The notes under the pieces are model-generated. The model was not told the DNA's origin. It was given only the letters and a program-made list of their open reading frames with translations, and ran no database searches. Both the position numbers and the translations under genes were made by a program. A stretch of 64,000 nucleotides of DNA from Megalonaias nervosa (lineage: Eukaryota > Mollusca > Bivalvia > Unionida > Unionidae), in the NCBI GenBank assembly GCA_016617855.1, contig JAECUM010009400.1, positions 1 through 64,000 of the forward strand. Direction: 5' to 3'. Of the stretch, positions 12,112 to 24,714 are shown piece by piece; positions within the stretch are counted from its first letter, which is position 1; every line of letters starts with the position of its first letter.

Positions 12112-12981
12112 TAAAGTGCGTATGTTCCACGCACCAAGGGTGAGGGAAACCTTTCGGGTTATCTTTGTGTTTCGACCGCAAAAATGGGATTCCCTCCAGC
12201 CGCGGTAAGCTGGTCAAGGTAGTTGAAGCAGGCTTTTTTAAGGGCACCTTTTCTAGCTCCTTCCTCAGGCTACGGAGGTAAGCAGCGCTATCCTAAAGAG
12301 GTCTGCTTAGTAGCTCAGATGGCTGCCGAAATCCATTTCTGCTTCAGGTCAATGGAAGACGACCCTCTGGCCTGAGCCGCTTGCGTGCAGTCCGCTACTA
12401 CGGCTGCCAGTGCATCCACACCTGCCGCGTTGCAGCTCGCCCATCGCCGCAGGACTTGAGTACGGGTGATGACATAAATGACTTGCGCGTGGGTTGGATT
12501 AAAGTGAGGAAGAGTTGCGCTGCGTCAGCCTCACTCTCTCGTCCAGGCCCCACTATGTCCAGTGGCAAGAGGTAGTCTAGATGGCTGGAATGGGGACTGG
12601 ATGCAGTGGATGACCAAGGCGTCCTGCGTGTCTTGCCATGCTCTTAGCGCTCCACGTCGCTTTGCTGGGTCCGCCTTCCTGCCCGTTGACCAGCTGGTTG
12701 TTCCTCCGCGCAGTCCGTCGGGTCCAGTCTTCGCATGCTATGGGTGACAGGCCCTAACTCACCGAGGGTTTGAGACCCTTCGGCTACCCTCAACATGGTT
12801 TAACCAGCCAGTCGAAGCCGTTGCCCGTGGTGTGGCCGCTGCGCATACTACAGCTTCTTGGAGCCACAGGTGAGAGCTGAGCGCCAAGTGGGGACCAAAG
12901 GTGGGCTAGCTACCTCCACAGGAGTACGACTGCTACCCCCAACAGAGGTATTACCCCTCCAAGAGCACCCCTTCCACCACT
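12112..12981 (-). other. LINE 5' untranslated leader
   Basis: This GC-richer stretch lies between the right target duplication and the endonuclease start. Short open frames on the opposite strand (12,381-12,747) have no recognisable content. A leader of this length fits an internal promoter at the 5' end of a complete LINE copy. Confidence 0.55.
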
Positions 12982-12993
12982 TTCCAAAATCAT
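12982..12993. repeat. Target-site duplication of the LINE, right copy
   Basis: TTCCAAAATCAT, identical to 8,885-8,896. Confidence 0.9.
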
Positions 12994-13975
12994 ATAGACA
13001 GGAAATACTTAGTCTCACCCATGAAACTCCTTTGGCTGGTCATTTAGGGTTTTGTAAGAATTATTACAAGATCTTGAATCTCTTCTATTGGTCAAAAGTT
13101 AAAAGTGATCTTTGTAAATACTGCAGCTCTTATCACACGTCAAATGGTGGAAAAACCCAACCAGAAGATACATAAGGTTCATCTGCAACCTTTTCCTGCA
13201 TTTGACGAACCATTTAGCAGAATAATGGTAGATTGTGTTGTTCCCTTACCAAAGACCAAGTCAGGTAACCAATACTTGTTGACCATAATATGTGCGTCAA
13301 CAAGATTCCCAGAGGCAATTCCTTATAGGAATATTAAAACTAAAACAATAGTAAAAGCTTTGATAAAGTTTTGTTTTTGCTCAGTTTGGCTCCCCAAATG
13401 TGTCCAATCTGATCAAGGGTCAACTTTTATGTCTGGAATTTTCCAGTAAGTTATGTTCGAATTAGACATCCAACAATACATCTCTTCTGCCTGTCACCCT
13501 TAGAGTCACGGGGCTTTAGAAAGATTTCATCAAACCTTGAAAAGTATGATTCGATCATATTGTTTTGATACGGGAAAAGTCCCATTGAACTAGTATGAAC
13601 TAGTATTTAGACATATTGTGCGTGGACCACTGAAGTTGTTAAAAGAGAAACTTGATTCTAATGAAGACACTGCAAAATTAATCTTCTCGATTATATTTCC
13701 AATTTTAAGCATATGTTGTCAAAGGCTTGTGAGGTTGCAAGAACTAATCTGCACTCTACTCATCAAAAATGAAATTAAGGTATGATAAAAATACACAGGA
13801 AAGGAGTTTTCTGCCTGGTGATGGAGTTCTGGCTCTTTTGCCCATACCACAAAATCCTCTTCAGGCCAAGTATTATGGTCCTTACACAGTTGAAAAGAAT
13901 GTAAATGATTTAAATTATATCATAAATAGTCATGGGAGGCGAAAACAAAACAACTTTGACATATAAATATGTTAA
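12994..13975 (+). pseudogene. gypsy copy 1 integrase, located upstream of RT
   Basis: DDE integrase that would insert the retrotransposon cDNA. The N-terminal zinc domain reads YRQEILSLTHETPLAGHLGF...FYWSKVKSDLCKYCSSYHT. Both His are kept, but the final Cys of the canonical CRSCHTCQ block is lost. The core (13,105-13,449) has IMVDCVVPLPKTKSGNQYLL with the first Asp, FPEAIPYRNIKTKTIVKAL, and CVQSDQGSTFMSG with the second Asp. The Glu-bearing helix (ALERFHQTLKSMIRS) lies after a frame change near 13,515. The C-terminal domain (13,769-13,966) has KLRYDKNTQERSFLPGDGV and YYGPYTVEKNVNDLNYII. It is dead through frame changes and stops. It lies between the protease and the RT, the reverse of the standard Ty3/gypsy order. 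Confidence 0.85.
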
Positions 13976-14139
13976 AGGAGTATGTTGAGAGAGATAGCCA
14001 GGTAAATCATGCAATTAATTTAATTGTACCTGTCCCAAACAGGGAAGATATAAGCGAAGGAATCCATTCGGACTCTACCGAATTTGGAATTACAAATCTT
14101 CGGAATTCAAACATTACAAATAATCGGGACTAGAAACTT

Positions 14140-15370
14140 TCTTATTTGCAACAACAAGAAAGGAATGAACTTAAACAGTTATTATTTGAATATGAGCACT
14201 TATTTCCAGATGTTCCTACAAGAACAAATACAATCTACCATGACGTTGAAATTGTAAATTCCACACCTGTGAAACAACACCCGTACAGGATGAACCCTCT
14301 CAAACTTGAATGCTTGAAAAAAGAAATTCAGTATATGTTGGAGAATGATTTCATAGAGCCGAGTAAAAGTGACTGGAGTTCACCATGTTTACTTTTTTCC
14401 GAAACCAGATAAAACTTTCCGTATGTGCACTAATTATAGGAAAGTGATCATTGTGACTAGAACAGATTCATTTCCGTTATCACGAAACGATGACTCCATT
14501 GATAAAATTGGAAATGCAAAGTATGTCACCAAATTTGACCCTCTGAAAGGATTTTGGCAAATTCCACTAACGGAAAGAGCAAAGAAAATTTCGGCATTCG
14601 TGACTCCAGATGGACTTTTTTAATATAAAGTGATGCCGTTTGGGATGAAAGGTTCGCCTAGCACTTTTCAACGTTTAATGAACATGATTACATCTGGTCT
14701 AGATAATTGTGATGCTTACATCGTTAATGTCATCATCTACAACAAGACCTGGAAAGATCATTTAGCAACAATTCGGCAATATATCATTTCTACGACATTT
14801 CATGGGACATGGACAAGTTAAATCTATATATGCTAAGATCAAGACTATCTCTGAATTTCCTGTGTCTATCAGTAAAACTAACTGATGCGATGTTTGGATA
14901 TGGCTGGGTACTATCGGAAATTTTGTTTCAATTTTTCTATAACTGCTGAACCCCTGACAAATGTATTGAGCAAGAAAACCAAGTTTCATTGGTCTGAAAA
15001 ATGTTAGGAGGCTTTTGATAAGTTTAAGGCCATACTTAAGAGTGCACCAGTTCTTACAGCTCCAAATTTCAGCTAATCATTTAAACTCTCTGTTGATGCA
15101 AGTGATGTTGGGGCCCGAGTAGTATTAATCCAAGAAGACAAAAGTGGTGTAGATCATCCAATGTGCTATTTGTCTAAGAAATTAAATAAGCACCAGAGAA
15201 ATTATTCCACAATCGAGAAGGAATGTTTGGCTTTGATAGTGGCATTACAACACTTTGAAGTTTACATTAGTTCAGCTCCTTCTCCGATTATTATATTTAG
15301 TGATCACAACCCCCTTACTTTCATCGGCAAGATGAGAAACAAAAATCAGAGATTATTAAGGTGGAATTCA
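14140..15370 (+). pseudogene. gypsy copy 1 reverse transcriptase and truncated RNase H
   Basis: Reverse transcriptase with KQHPYRMNPLKLECLKKEIQ and FIEPSKSDWSSPCLLF (14,146-14,412), then MCTNYRKVI, VTKFDPLKGFWQIPLTERA (catalytic Asp in KFDPLKG), and VMPFGMKGSPSTFQRLMN (14,630 onward). The YVDD-type box has decayed to YIVNVIIY at 14,728. RNase H follows: LSVDASDVGA near 15,090, LSKKLNKHQRNYSTIEKECL and IIIFSDHNPLTFIGKMRNKN. The RNase H breaks off after LLRWN at about 15,366, where sequence from an inverted second copy begins. Several frame changes separate the blocks. Confidence 0.85.
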
Positions 15371-18010
15371 AGTAACAAACAGGTACTTCTATGGCTTCAA
15401 TTTAACTAATGGTCCTTTGAAACAAACAGGAGATCTCAGGATCTTTTTCCTGTTCAACGACAAGTGTTTGTTGTTTTTCAACCTCATTAGAATAAAGAGA
15501 ACGAGTAGTTAAAAGAGAATCACTGTCGTCAATGCCCTTTAAATTAATCCAAATAAGGAGCGAAAAAGACATCATCATAGGCCTTACTAATAAATGTGTG
15601 AGCTAATGGAATACTTTAATGATCTAAATAAGACACTGTTCCGACTGTCATGGGTCGTGAGACTAAGTCTGATGACAAATTTACACAATGGAGAGGAACA
15701 TTAATAAAGCCGCACTCTACTCCCTGAATAAGAACACACTCATTAGAAAAAGACTTCTGAGAAAAAGGCAAAGTACCTGATAATAAAAGACTGAGAAGCT
15801 CCTGTGTCCCTTAAAATTTTAATAGGGATAGAATTAGCTGAATCACTCATGAATGATATAGAACCCTTGGACATGAATGGTTCATAATTCTCCATAATAA
15901 AATCAGACTGGGGTTTATTAGACCCAGCAAATGTATTGCTTTCAATACATGACAGTGACCTTGACCTCTTAGAAATGCAAGCATTTGGAATATGTCTGTC
16001 TTAATTCTGATGCTTATTTTTCAATTTATAGCAATCAGAAATAACGTGTCCTTTCTTCTTGCAATAGGTGCACGTAACACGAGATAATGACTTCTGATCA
16101 ATCATGACAGAAAATTATTTCTTAAAGTTGTGCCAGATTGAAATTTGGAAGGACGCGTATTAGGCTGAAAAACTTTTTTTACCACACGACTGCTGAGGGG
16201 AAGATTTTACTGACAGAAGAAACTTTATGACCATCAATTTCTAAAGTTTCAACCTTATGCTCATCAAGATAAGTCTTAACGCACTATGGACTCAATTCTT
16301 GAACTCTTCAAGTAATATGAGTTGTCTGAGATTTTCCTAATCTTGATCATCTTTCTTGGCTAAGCACCACCAATCAAATAATTGCTCTTTTTCTCTTGCA
16401 AATTAGACTCAGTTTGTCTCGCTTCCTTTTATAGTTCCTGAAGTTTTGCCGATAAGCCTCACGGACTAACTCGTAACCCTTTAAGATGCATCCCTTATCC
16501 AGATCATGCTCAGCACTTTGCTGTACTGATAGGGAAAGATAGATGTCTCGGACTTTGCCAAAAAGTGCACTCTGTAATAATAGAGTCCAGTGCTCTCTTG
16601 GCCATTTCGAATTTTCAGCAAATTTTCAAAATGAGGAAAATATTTTTCTACTTCTTTTGCTCTAAAAGGGGGTACTAAGCGAATATTCTTAGTAACATCA
16701 AAACTTGAATTTGTATGTAAAGTGGTGATATGCTTTTCACTTGCCAGCTCTAATTCTTTTAATCTAAATTTATATTCATTTTCTTTCTTTTCTCTTTCTC
16801 TCTGCAATTCTCTGTCTTCATTTTCTTTTTGCATTTGCGTTTGCATTTGTTTCCCTTTTTCCTCTTTCTCCAATTGCATTGGATTTGTTTTTCTTCTTTC
16901 TGAAACTGCAATTGCATTTCCTCTCTCTTTCCACGTTATCGAACTGCATCTGTCTTTCTTGAAGCTCAAGCTTTCTTAACTCTAATTCCATCTTGTATTT
17001 TAATTTTAATTTCTTTATTTTCATCTTAGAATCTGATGCAGACTTATTAATTAAATCCAAAGCACTCTCATACTAAACATTCTTTTCCGCCAAATATTGG
17101 ACCTAAGTATTTTTTATTTCTTGCTTCGTTAAAGAAGCTCTTGCCTGAGATAGATCATTTCCTGGCAAGCTGAAGCAATTTATCTTTTGTTCAAGATGTC
17201 TAACTGTTCCTGGGTAGGATTTGAAATAAAGATCTCCACTTTAGTTGAGATTATAAAAAGTTTGTTGATCTGACTAAAGAGTTCTATAATGTGAAATCAT
17301 GCCTGGCATTTAGAAACTTCCAAACCAACGTGAATAAAAATTCAAAAAGATCTTTTTTCCGAAATATTTTAGCTAAATTTATATCCCTGACAAGTTCTTA
17401 ATTTTATGTTACGAGTCTATGCTCTTGAAATAAATAACAGAAGAGGGTGAAAGAGTGAAAGAAAACAAGCTTTGTAAAATTTAACAAATATAATTTATTT
17501 CCCGAGAATTCAACGTGAAAATGAGAGAAAAGTACTTCTGGTAGTACGAAACAAATATAACAAAATAATCCAAGAATTACAGACATTTCCTAATAATTTA
17601 ATATCTTGAAAATAAAACTCCGTAGAAATCCCGAAGAAATCCAAAAACTGAAGTCGACTGTTATAGCTTATAGAGTGTTGATGTCTCAACAGTCTTTTGT
17701 TGAATCACAGTAATAGAATTCCAGGTTTGAATTCAGTATAAATTACAGTGTGCGTCTGTGTCAGAGCAGTTTGTATTTCCAGACAAAATAATCACTTGAA
17801 TCCAATAATTTGAAGAAAATAAAATTCAGCCTAACTGGTCACAACATAATAAACTTGAAAGTGCTAGATGTTAAAGCACAAATGTCCAAGTTCTCACAAT
17901 TACAAGATTATATAGTTCTATACTTGACCTCAGGTCAAAAGTAGCATTTTCTCAACAAAAAAACCCCAAAACAATACCTATTCGAAATTAACTTTCTACA
18001 ATGATCCTTA
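15371..18010 (-). mobile_element. gypsy copy 2, inverted, 5' part only (LTR, gag, protease linker)
   Basis: Reading on the minus strand from 18,010 down: an LTR ending in CTCGTAACA (at 17,407-17,415 on the map), a decayed tRNA-Pro-like primer site (17,389-17,406), and a charged coiled-coil gag start (16,818-17,060). Gag continues at 16,481-16,969 with FDVTKNIRLVPPFRAKEVEK, then a zinc-knuckle region near 16,030-16,080 and the protease-to-integrase linker (15,400-15,700). It stops at the point equivalent to about 8,800 of copy 1, where it is fused to the RNase H of copy 1. The two copies form an imperfect inverted repeat with arms of about 2.6-2.8 kb. Confidence 0.8.
16481..17060 (-). pseudogene. 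gag: gypsy copy 2 gag N-terminal and middle parts
   Basis: Two overlapping frames. The first (16,818-17,060) reads MDLINKSASDSKMKIKKLKL then MELELRKLELQERQMQ, a charged coiled coil. The second (16,481-16,969) continues with Gln/Lys/Glu-rich helix, LKELELASEKHITTLHTNSS and the block FDVTKNIRLVPPFRAKEVEK followed by YFPHFENLLKIRNGQES. The frame change falls in the low-complexity charged region near 16,900. The block order matches copy 1. Confidence 0.7.
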
Positions 18011-19689
18011 TATTTACAAAACGATAACCTGGATTATGTATAATTCACTTAGGAAACTCCAAAAAATTGACCCAAATAAACATATTTACCTCTTCTATTA
18101 ATAATGATCCTGATATTACGTTCATACACAGAGAGAATAAATTTGGTATGTATTAGTTGTTTACAATGAATACAATACAAAAAAAGTCAATCAGGTCCCT
18201 CAGATTTGAACTCAGTTTTGGACAAGGTAAAGTCCATCACATAATGTCACATTGCAATAGCATATGATGAAATAAAAACAATTAAAAAGTAACAAACAAA
18301 CAATTAAATTAAATATGCATAACACTATACATTAAATTACATCTCAGCAATCTCTGATTCCTGTTTTACATTTCGTTAATGACAGTAGCAGGGGGTGGGT
18401 GTCATTACTGAATACAATAATTGTAGATGAAGCTGATTTAATATACACGTCTATAACAGGATATGACCTGAGTGGATGATTGGATTAAATGACAACACAA
18501 CACAATGTGATGAAAGATGGAAGTTTATGAAATGAATAAATAAAAAGATGTATCTCCTCTATAACATATACAGTGTGATTCTGTCACGCTCCAAACATAC
18601 GACTCATTCGATTACTTAACACAAACATTCACAAATGGGAAAACAGATTCATATATTCAGAAATGAAGGTAAGATTCATATAATCTCATGTAATGACAGT
18701 AAGATTCATATAATCTCATGTAAAGAATGTAAGATTCATGTAATCTCATGTAATGAAAGTAACTCAAATGTACTCAATTGAAACACAGCATATGTTCCAT
18801 ATACTCAATTGAAACAACATAATTGATAAAAACATGATCAAATGCAAAGAACATAACAATTGTACCAAACATATGACTCGTGACTCAGTCATTTGTACAG
18901 CCCGTATGATTCATAACCACGTATGACTCATATAAATACTTGTAAAACTTGCAAAACGAAACATTTTGACCTGGTTCACGTGTCCATTGTCAAATCATAC
19001 AATTCTCCTGAATTAGTGGGTTAGCCCACACTTATATTGGCCACCCCACCCCCCCTTCATGGATCCACTATGGGCACAAGTTTACAAGTCAGCACTTCTG
19101 TCCTTATATGGCCTTGACGGTCGCACCTGCTTCCATACCCATACAGACATACAGACAGCCAGACCGACAGCCTGATACACCCGCACAGACACACACAGCT
19201 AAAATAAAACCAAACTGGTCATAATAGCAGGTACGGAATTAAAATCTATGGACACATGCTACTAAATAAAATTCTTATTAGCGACCTGTAAAAAGTTCAC
19301 AACGTGTCAAATTCGCGTAGTGGTAAAGGCAACATTTCCCGTTACGACATTAAAACTGAATATACTTCACATATCAAATAAAATAAAAAAAATGCAACAC
19401 TTACCCCTATGGCTGTAGAACAAAAATGGAGAACGTACACTCCTTGACAAGATCCAAACGACCAATGTTTTAATTAGAAAGGAAACTTGCCTTAAATCTA
19501 CAGGATAATGAGTATTAGTAAGAGTAAAATATCCGTGCATACCGTGCTCTTTGTGTCTCTCACCGAAAGCGATCTACGATGAGATACATGCTAGTTCAGT
19601 CGCTTAACTAGAAAAACAACTATCCACCCTAGGTAACGTCGTACGCATGTACGACGAGAATGATCAAATCGTTCTAAGGCGAAACCAAA
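18011..19689. other. Gene-free stretch with a 30-bp tandem repeat
   Basis: Three units of about 30 bases (GTAAGATTCATATAATCTCA plus TGTAATGACA-like ends) lie at 18,669-18,758, followed by two ACTCAATTGAAAC repeats. Nothing else is recognisable in this AT-rich stretch. No open frame here shows protein-like content. Confidence 0.6.
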
Positions 19690-20899
19690 TTATTTCTTGC
19701 CTTATTCTGTGACAACATCAAAGTGTTGCAAAGCCAGTATCAAAGCTAACCATTCCTTCTCCATTGTGGAATAGTTTCCCTGGTGCTTGTTTAGTTGTTT
19801 AGAGAAATACTACAGAGGAGGATCCACACCATATTTTGGTCTTCTTTAGGTAATTGTCCACCAACACTTGCATGTACAGACATTTCAAATAATTGAATGA
19901 AATTTAGAGCTGAAAGAACTGGTGCACTCATATGTAAACCCTTTAATTTATACAAAGCCTTCTGTTATTTATATATATATATCTTTAATTTTGTAGTTTC
20001 TATTCATGACTATAAATTGCAAAGATCATCGATAGGCAAGGTAATCCACTTTGGTAACTGCTGACTTTTCTTTAGGCAATACACATATGAAAAGTATTGT
20101 CTAGTTTAGGTACAAGAATACATGGTGAACTTCAGTTATTTTGAGATGGTTCTATTAAATTGTTGGATATGTGAAACTGTTTGTCAAATGTGGGAATAGG
20201 TTACCGATAAGCCTTACGTGTTTTCTCATTGGTTTTTCCTACCATTTGACAAGTGTGGCAAGATCTACAATATTTTAAAACATCACTTTTAATTTTCGGC
20301 CAATAAAAATGATTCACGATTTTGTGCGTCGTCTTATTGACTCCCAAATGACAAGTCAAAGGAGCTTCGTAGTCTAGACAAAATATTTCCCGTTGATATG
20401 GTTTAAGAACAACTATTTGATAGCTCACAGACACTCACCATCAGCCAATTCCACAAGTGGTGTCCATTTTCCCCTAAAACCCCAATTTTTCATGAAATAA
20501 TAAACTGATATTTGCATCAATTCAAGATCGCTAATAGCCTCTTGAACCAAACTCGGCTCTGGATCTGGTACTTGTGTCGCGTTAGTTTGACTAATACCTC
20601 GTCTGAAATAAACAGGGGTTTATAGGATATTGCTCCTGCTCAACAATATGTGATTGTCTTTTGTTACACTGAATAGAATATAGAGAATGAGTAGTAAAAC
20701 GAAAATGATTATGATAAATACCTCTTGCTTGATCAATTCTACGAGCAAAAGCGACCTCACCACAAGACTAACCAATAAATGTGTCATGTCAAGGAATAAT
20801 TTCTTGATCAACATCATTTTTTGATCTTGTTTTGCCCTAGCTCTGGTAAGTGCACTTGTAGAGTATAAATAAAGGATTTCAATATCCAAGCCAAACATT
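19690..20899 (-). mobile_element. gypsy copy 4, internally deleted (protease linker, integrase, RT, RNase H pieces)
   Basis: A minus-strand relic with large deletions. From high to low coordinate it has the protease-integrase linker (20,620-20,898, with STSALTRARAKQ), the integrase zinc domain (20,201-20,434: YQREIFCLDYEAPLTCHLGV...KSDVLKYCRSCHTCQMVGK, with the Cys residues intact and better preserved than in copy 1), a short RT piece (20,030-20,200) and an RNase H piece (19,690-19,850, matching the QAPGKLFHN block seen in the related copies). It abuts copy 3 at about 20,900. Confidence 0.65.
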
Positions 20900-21360
20900 T
20901 CTTCTTGATTGTGGAATAATTTATCTGGAGCACGTTTAATATTTTAAAGAAATACCACACTAGATGATCAACACCATTTGTTCTTTGTCAATTAATGTAC
21001 CACCAACCCCTGCATCATCATACATTGTAAACAAGTTACTGTTATTTCGACCTGAAAGAGATGGTGCACTAATACGTCGATAGTTTAATTCACCAAACTC
21101 CTTCTGACATTTCACAGATCAATTAAACTTTGATTTCCTTCTTAAAAATTGGTCTGTTGTTCAGCAATAATGGAAACGTTTGTACAAACGTTTGGATAAT
21201 CTGCGATTTCAGAGATAGCCCTGACCTTAACTTTTACAAGTTTAGCTTGACTACGTCCCAGAATATGTCCAAAAATGTAACAAAGCATGACCAAACGTAA
21301 TTGTCAATTTGCATGACTCAGTCTATCATAGAACTTCCAAATAGTTACAAAGTGCTCTTC

Positions 21361-21831
21361 TCAAGTATCATTGTAGATGATGATGTCACCGATATACGCA
21401 TCACAGTTTTTTAGACTAAATGTTATCATATTCATTAAACACTGGACTGTTGACGGAAAATTGTTCATACTAAACGGCACCACTTTATATCGAGTAAGTC
21501 GATAAGGAATTTCGTTTCCAAATTTATTAATACAATCGCCGATTCTTGCCACTCAAAATGGGTCTGCTTGGGTGACATTTGTCCACTTAACTATAGTTAA
21601 TACACATACAGAAAATAGTGTCAGATTTCGGCACAAGAACACACTGTCAACTCCAGTTACTTTTATTTCGTTCAGTAAAATCATTCTCCAGGTAATACTG
21701 AATTTCTTTTTCCAAACATTACTGTTTGAGAGGATTTCATCCTGTAAGGATGCAGGATGTGGGATGTACAATTTCAACAGCATGGTTGATTGTATTTGTT
21801 CATTCTGGAACATCTGGAAGCAGGTGCTCAT
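21361..21831 (-). pseudogene. gypsy copy 3 reverse transcriptase
   Basis: Two minus-strand frames. The second (21,361-21,552) reads YKVVPFSMNNFPSTVQCLMN and NCDAYIGDIIIYNDT, corresponding to VMPFGM-SPSTFQRLMN and the YVDD box, which has become YIGD. The upstream frame (21,553-21,831) covers the finger region. It has decayed. Confidence 0.7.
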
Positions 21832-22044
21832 TTACATAGCAGCTGCTTTAGTTCATTTTTTTCTCATGGCTTGGATCTGAAATTTATATTGCAATATGTT
21901 TCTTTTTCCTCCTCTCAAGGGTGTTAATGATATTATCTAAGTCACTTTCCTTTTAATTGTATATGGACCATACTACTTAGCCTGAAGAGGATTTTGAGGT
22001 ATGGGCAAAAGAGCTAGATCTCTATCATCAATCTGAAAACTTGT

Positions 22045-22900
22045 TTACATCGTATTTTTATCACACCTTAATTTAAGTTTTGACTGATTAGAGTGAATAT
22101 TAGTCCTTGCTACTTCACATGCCTTTGACAACTTATAATTGGAATCAGAGTCATAGCCAATAAAATTAATGTCTGAATGTTCGGATGAAAAAAGCTTTTC
22201 TTTTAAGAACTTCAATAACGCACGGACAGTATGTCCAAAACACATTTCAAAGGGACCAAAACCAAATGATTCTTGAACTGATTCCCTAACAGCTAACAAC
22301 AGCAAATGAACAACCTCATCCAAATCTTTTCCTGTATCGTGGTAATTTGAACGAATCGCATTCTTCAAAGCCTGATGATTTGTTTCCGAAGCCTCTTATC
22401 TTTCTGGGTAACAGACAGAAGATTTAAAATGTTGGATCCCTAATTAATGCATAAAATTGTGGAATATTCCTGACATAAGATTTGACTCTTGTTTAGAATT
22501 AACAGATGGGGAAGGCCAAAAGGTGTAAAGGGAACTTATCAAAGTTTGTACTATGGTTTGAGTTTTAACATTCCTCAGAAGAACCGCCTCTGAAATCTTG
22601 TGGACGCGTACATTATGGTCAACATGTATTGGTTGCCTGACATTGTCTTAGACAAGGGACCAACACAGTCTATCATTATTCTGCTAAATGGCCAATCAAA
22701 TGGAGGAATAGGTTACCGATGAGCCTTAGGTATATAGTGTTTTGGCTCTCCAACTATTTGACAAGCATGCCAACATTTACAGTATTTACAAACACTACTT
22801 TTAATTTTCGGACAATAAAAATGATTGGAGATCTTGTTGACTCCTAAATGACTAGCCAAGAGAGTTGCATGGGCTAAACAAACAATATGCTGTACATATC
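22045..22900 (-). pseudogene. gypsy copy 3 integrase
   Basis: The zinc-domain remnant lies near 22,700-22,900 and the core near 22,400-22,690 in several frames. The C-terminal part (22,045-22,368) is best preserved: YHDTGKDLDEVVHLLLLAVR, ESVQESFGFGPFEMCFGHTV, and the block ending SKLKLRCDKNT that corresponds to KLRYDKNT in copy 1. It is non-functional. Its position upstream (in element sense) of the RT at 21,361-21,831 supports the unusual domain order. Confidence 0.7.
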
Positions 22901-23053
22901 ACTTAGGAACAACAATTTGATAGCACACCAACTACACGTCCACAGGTGTTGTCCATTTTCTCCTAAGAACCCCATTTGTTTCAGAAAATAAAATGGTATT
23001 TGTGGTGCTTCGAGTTCACTAATAGCCCCATGAACCAAATAACTCTAGGCATT

Positions 23054-24530
23054 TTATGGATCTTGTTTCTGTTCGACAAAGAGTGACGATCTTTCGTCAC
23101 TTTGACTAGAATAAAGAGCACGAGTAGCTAAAAGAGGATCATTGTGATCAATATATATATATATTATTTGTTCAATACTAACAGTAACTGTGACCTCATC
23201 AAAACATTGTGTAATAAATGTGTCATGTAACGGTATCATTTCCTAATCAACGTCATTCCCCATAGCTCTTTTTGTCATAGCTCTGGTAAGTGCACAGACG
23301 GGATATCAATCAAGGATTTCAATTTCAACAAGATCAACGTTTTATCCAAACAAAGCTTGTCAGTTACAAGTTTGTTAAAGCAACCTTATCTACAGCTAGG
23401 TCATTGCCTAGCAATAAATGAATACACTCAGTAATTAAAGAAACCATTGCTCCGCCATTCAAGGGTTCTGATAATAAATCTGATGACAAATTGACAATGG
23501 AAAGTATCATTAGCAAAACCGCACACTATTCCTTGAATATGTACATTTTTCACTGGAATGAGACTTCTCGGACAAAGGTAAAGTACTTCATAGCAAAATG
23601 TGCTGAGGAACTCCAGTGCCACGTAATATTTTAATCAGAATAGCATTGACAGAATCACAAATAAGTGATATAGAACCTTCCAAACTTTATCTGATTCGGG
23701 ATTATTGAACCCAACAGATGCATTTGCTTTAAATAAGAAACCAGGACCTTAACCTCTTTGAAACAAGAGTATGTGGAATAGTTCTGCCTTATTATGTTGC
23801 CTATTTTTCAACCTTTAGCACTCAGAAATAACGTCCCATTTCTTCTTACAATAAGTGAAGATTGGAAAAGATAAAGACCAGTCTTATCAGAAGGTTGGTT
23901 CTTAAATTTCTAGCCAACTGAGGCTTACGAGTACTCATATGAGACTGAGATGATTCATTTCCAAACAATTGCTGTGAAGAACACTTATTGACAAATCAAA
24001 TTTTGCTATTCAAGGAAGAATAATCACCTATTCGAGTAGCATTTTTGCCAAAGTTTCTACCTTTCCTACTTTTTACTCTTCAAGACAGACCTCGACAACA
24101 ACATCGGATGCAATTCGTAAACACTTCAGTTAATATGAACTTTCTGAGGTTATCGTATTCTTTATCTACCTTCTTAGCTGAACACCAGAAATCAAATAGT
24201 TGTCTTATTCCCTTGTAGTTTCAACACTTGTTTGTCAAGTTGTTTTACAATTTCTAAACGTTTGTCGATATGCCACAGGTACCAACTCATAACCCTTCAG
24301 GATACGTTCCATAAACATATAATCACCACTTTGTTGTACCGACAGTAAAGTGAAGACTTCAAGAACTTTGAACATAAGTACAGATTGCAATAATAAAGTC
24401 CAAGGCTGTCTTAGCCATTTCAAATCTTCAGCAATGTCTTAATAAAAGTGGATATACAACCTAAGATTCTGAGTAGCAGCAAAACCCGAACTTGTGTGTA
24501 AGAAGGGGGAAGTGGAGATAATGCTCCGTT
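23054..24530 (-). pseudogene. gag: gypsy copy 3 gag-protease remnants
   Basis: Scattered frames carry recognisable blocks: the protease-integrase linker (23,054-23,239: IPLHDTFITQCFDEVTVTV, compare IPLADTCIGQAFDEVTFTP in copy 1), the protease region (23,428-23,622) and a gag middle piece (24,235-24,423). Similarity to copy 1 fixes the identity. Stops are frequent and nothing is functional. Confidence 0.6.
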
Positions 24531-24573
24531 AACTGTGAATTGTTTTCTTCCAATCTATATTGCATTTGTCTTT

Positions 24574-24641
24574 CTTCTCTTCTCTTCTCTTCTCTTCTCT
24601 TCTCTTCTCTTCTCTTCTCTTCTCTTCTCTTCTCTGCTCTT

Positions 24642-24712
<71 letters not shown>
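24574..24712. repeat. (TCTTC)n followed by (TC)n microsatellite
   Basis: A TCTTC pentamer run (24,574-24,650) passes into a pure TC dinucleotide run (about 24,651-24,712) and then into a CT-rich stretch reaching 25,000. It sits where gag copy 3 would encode its charged coiled coil (GAA/AGA codons on the minus strand), so it may have expanded from that purine-rich coding sequence. Frames through it on the + strand are Ser/Leu repeats and are not genes. Confidence 0.9.

Positions 24713-24714
<2 letters not shown>

Larger units (their letters stand above)
8897..12981 (-). mobile_element. Nearly full-length non-LTR retrotransposon (LINE)
   Basis: A 4.1-kb minus-strand insertion in gypsy copy 1. 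It is flanked by the 12-bp duplication TTCCAAAATCAT and ends on its 3' side in a short (CAT)n tail instead of poly(A). That tail type is typical of the RTE group and its relatives. A leader of about 870 bases (12,112-12,981) precedes one long coding region for an apurinic-type endonuclease, a reverse transcriptase and a C-terminal C2H2 finger. The 5' end is present, so reverse transcription was essentially complete. The moderate damage (three frame changes) fits an insertion younger than its host gypsy element. Confidence 0.9.

Noticed and set aside
12994..15370. Integrase-before-RT order explained by nesting of two different elements
   Set aside because: The same order occurs in an independent copy on the other strand (20.9-25.4 kb), so it is a property of the family.
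18669..18758. CRISPR-like array
   Set aside because: The 30-base units are directly adjacent without spacers: a simple tandem repeat.
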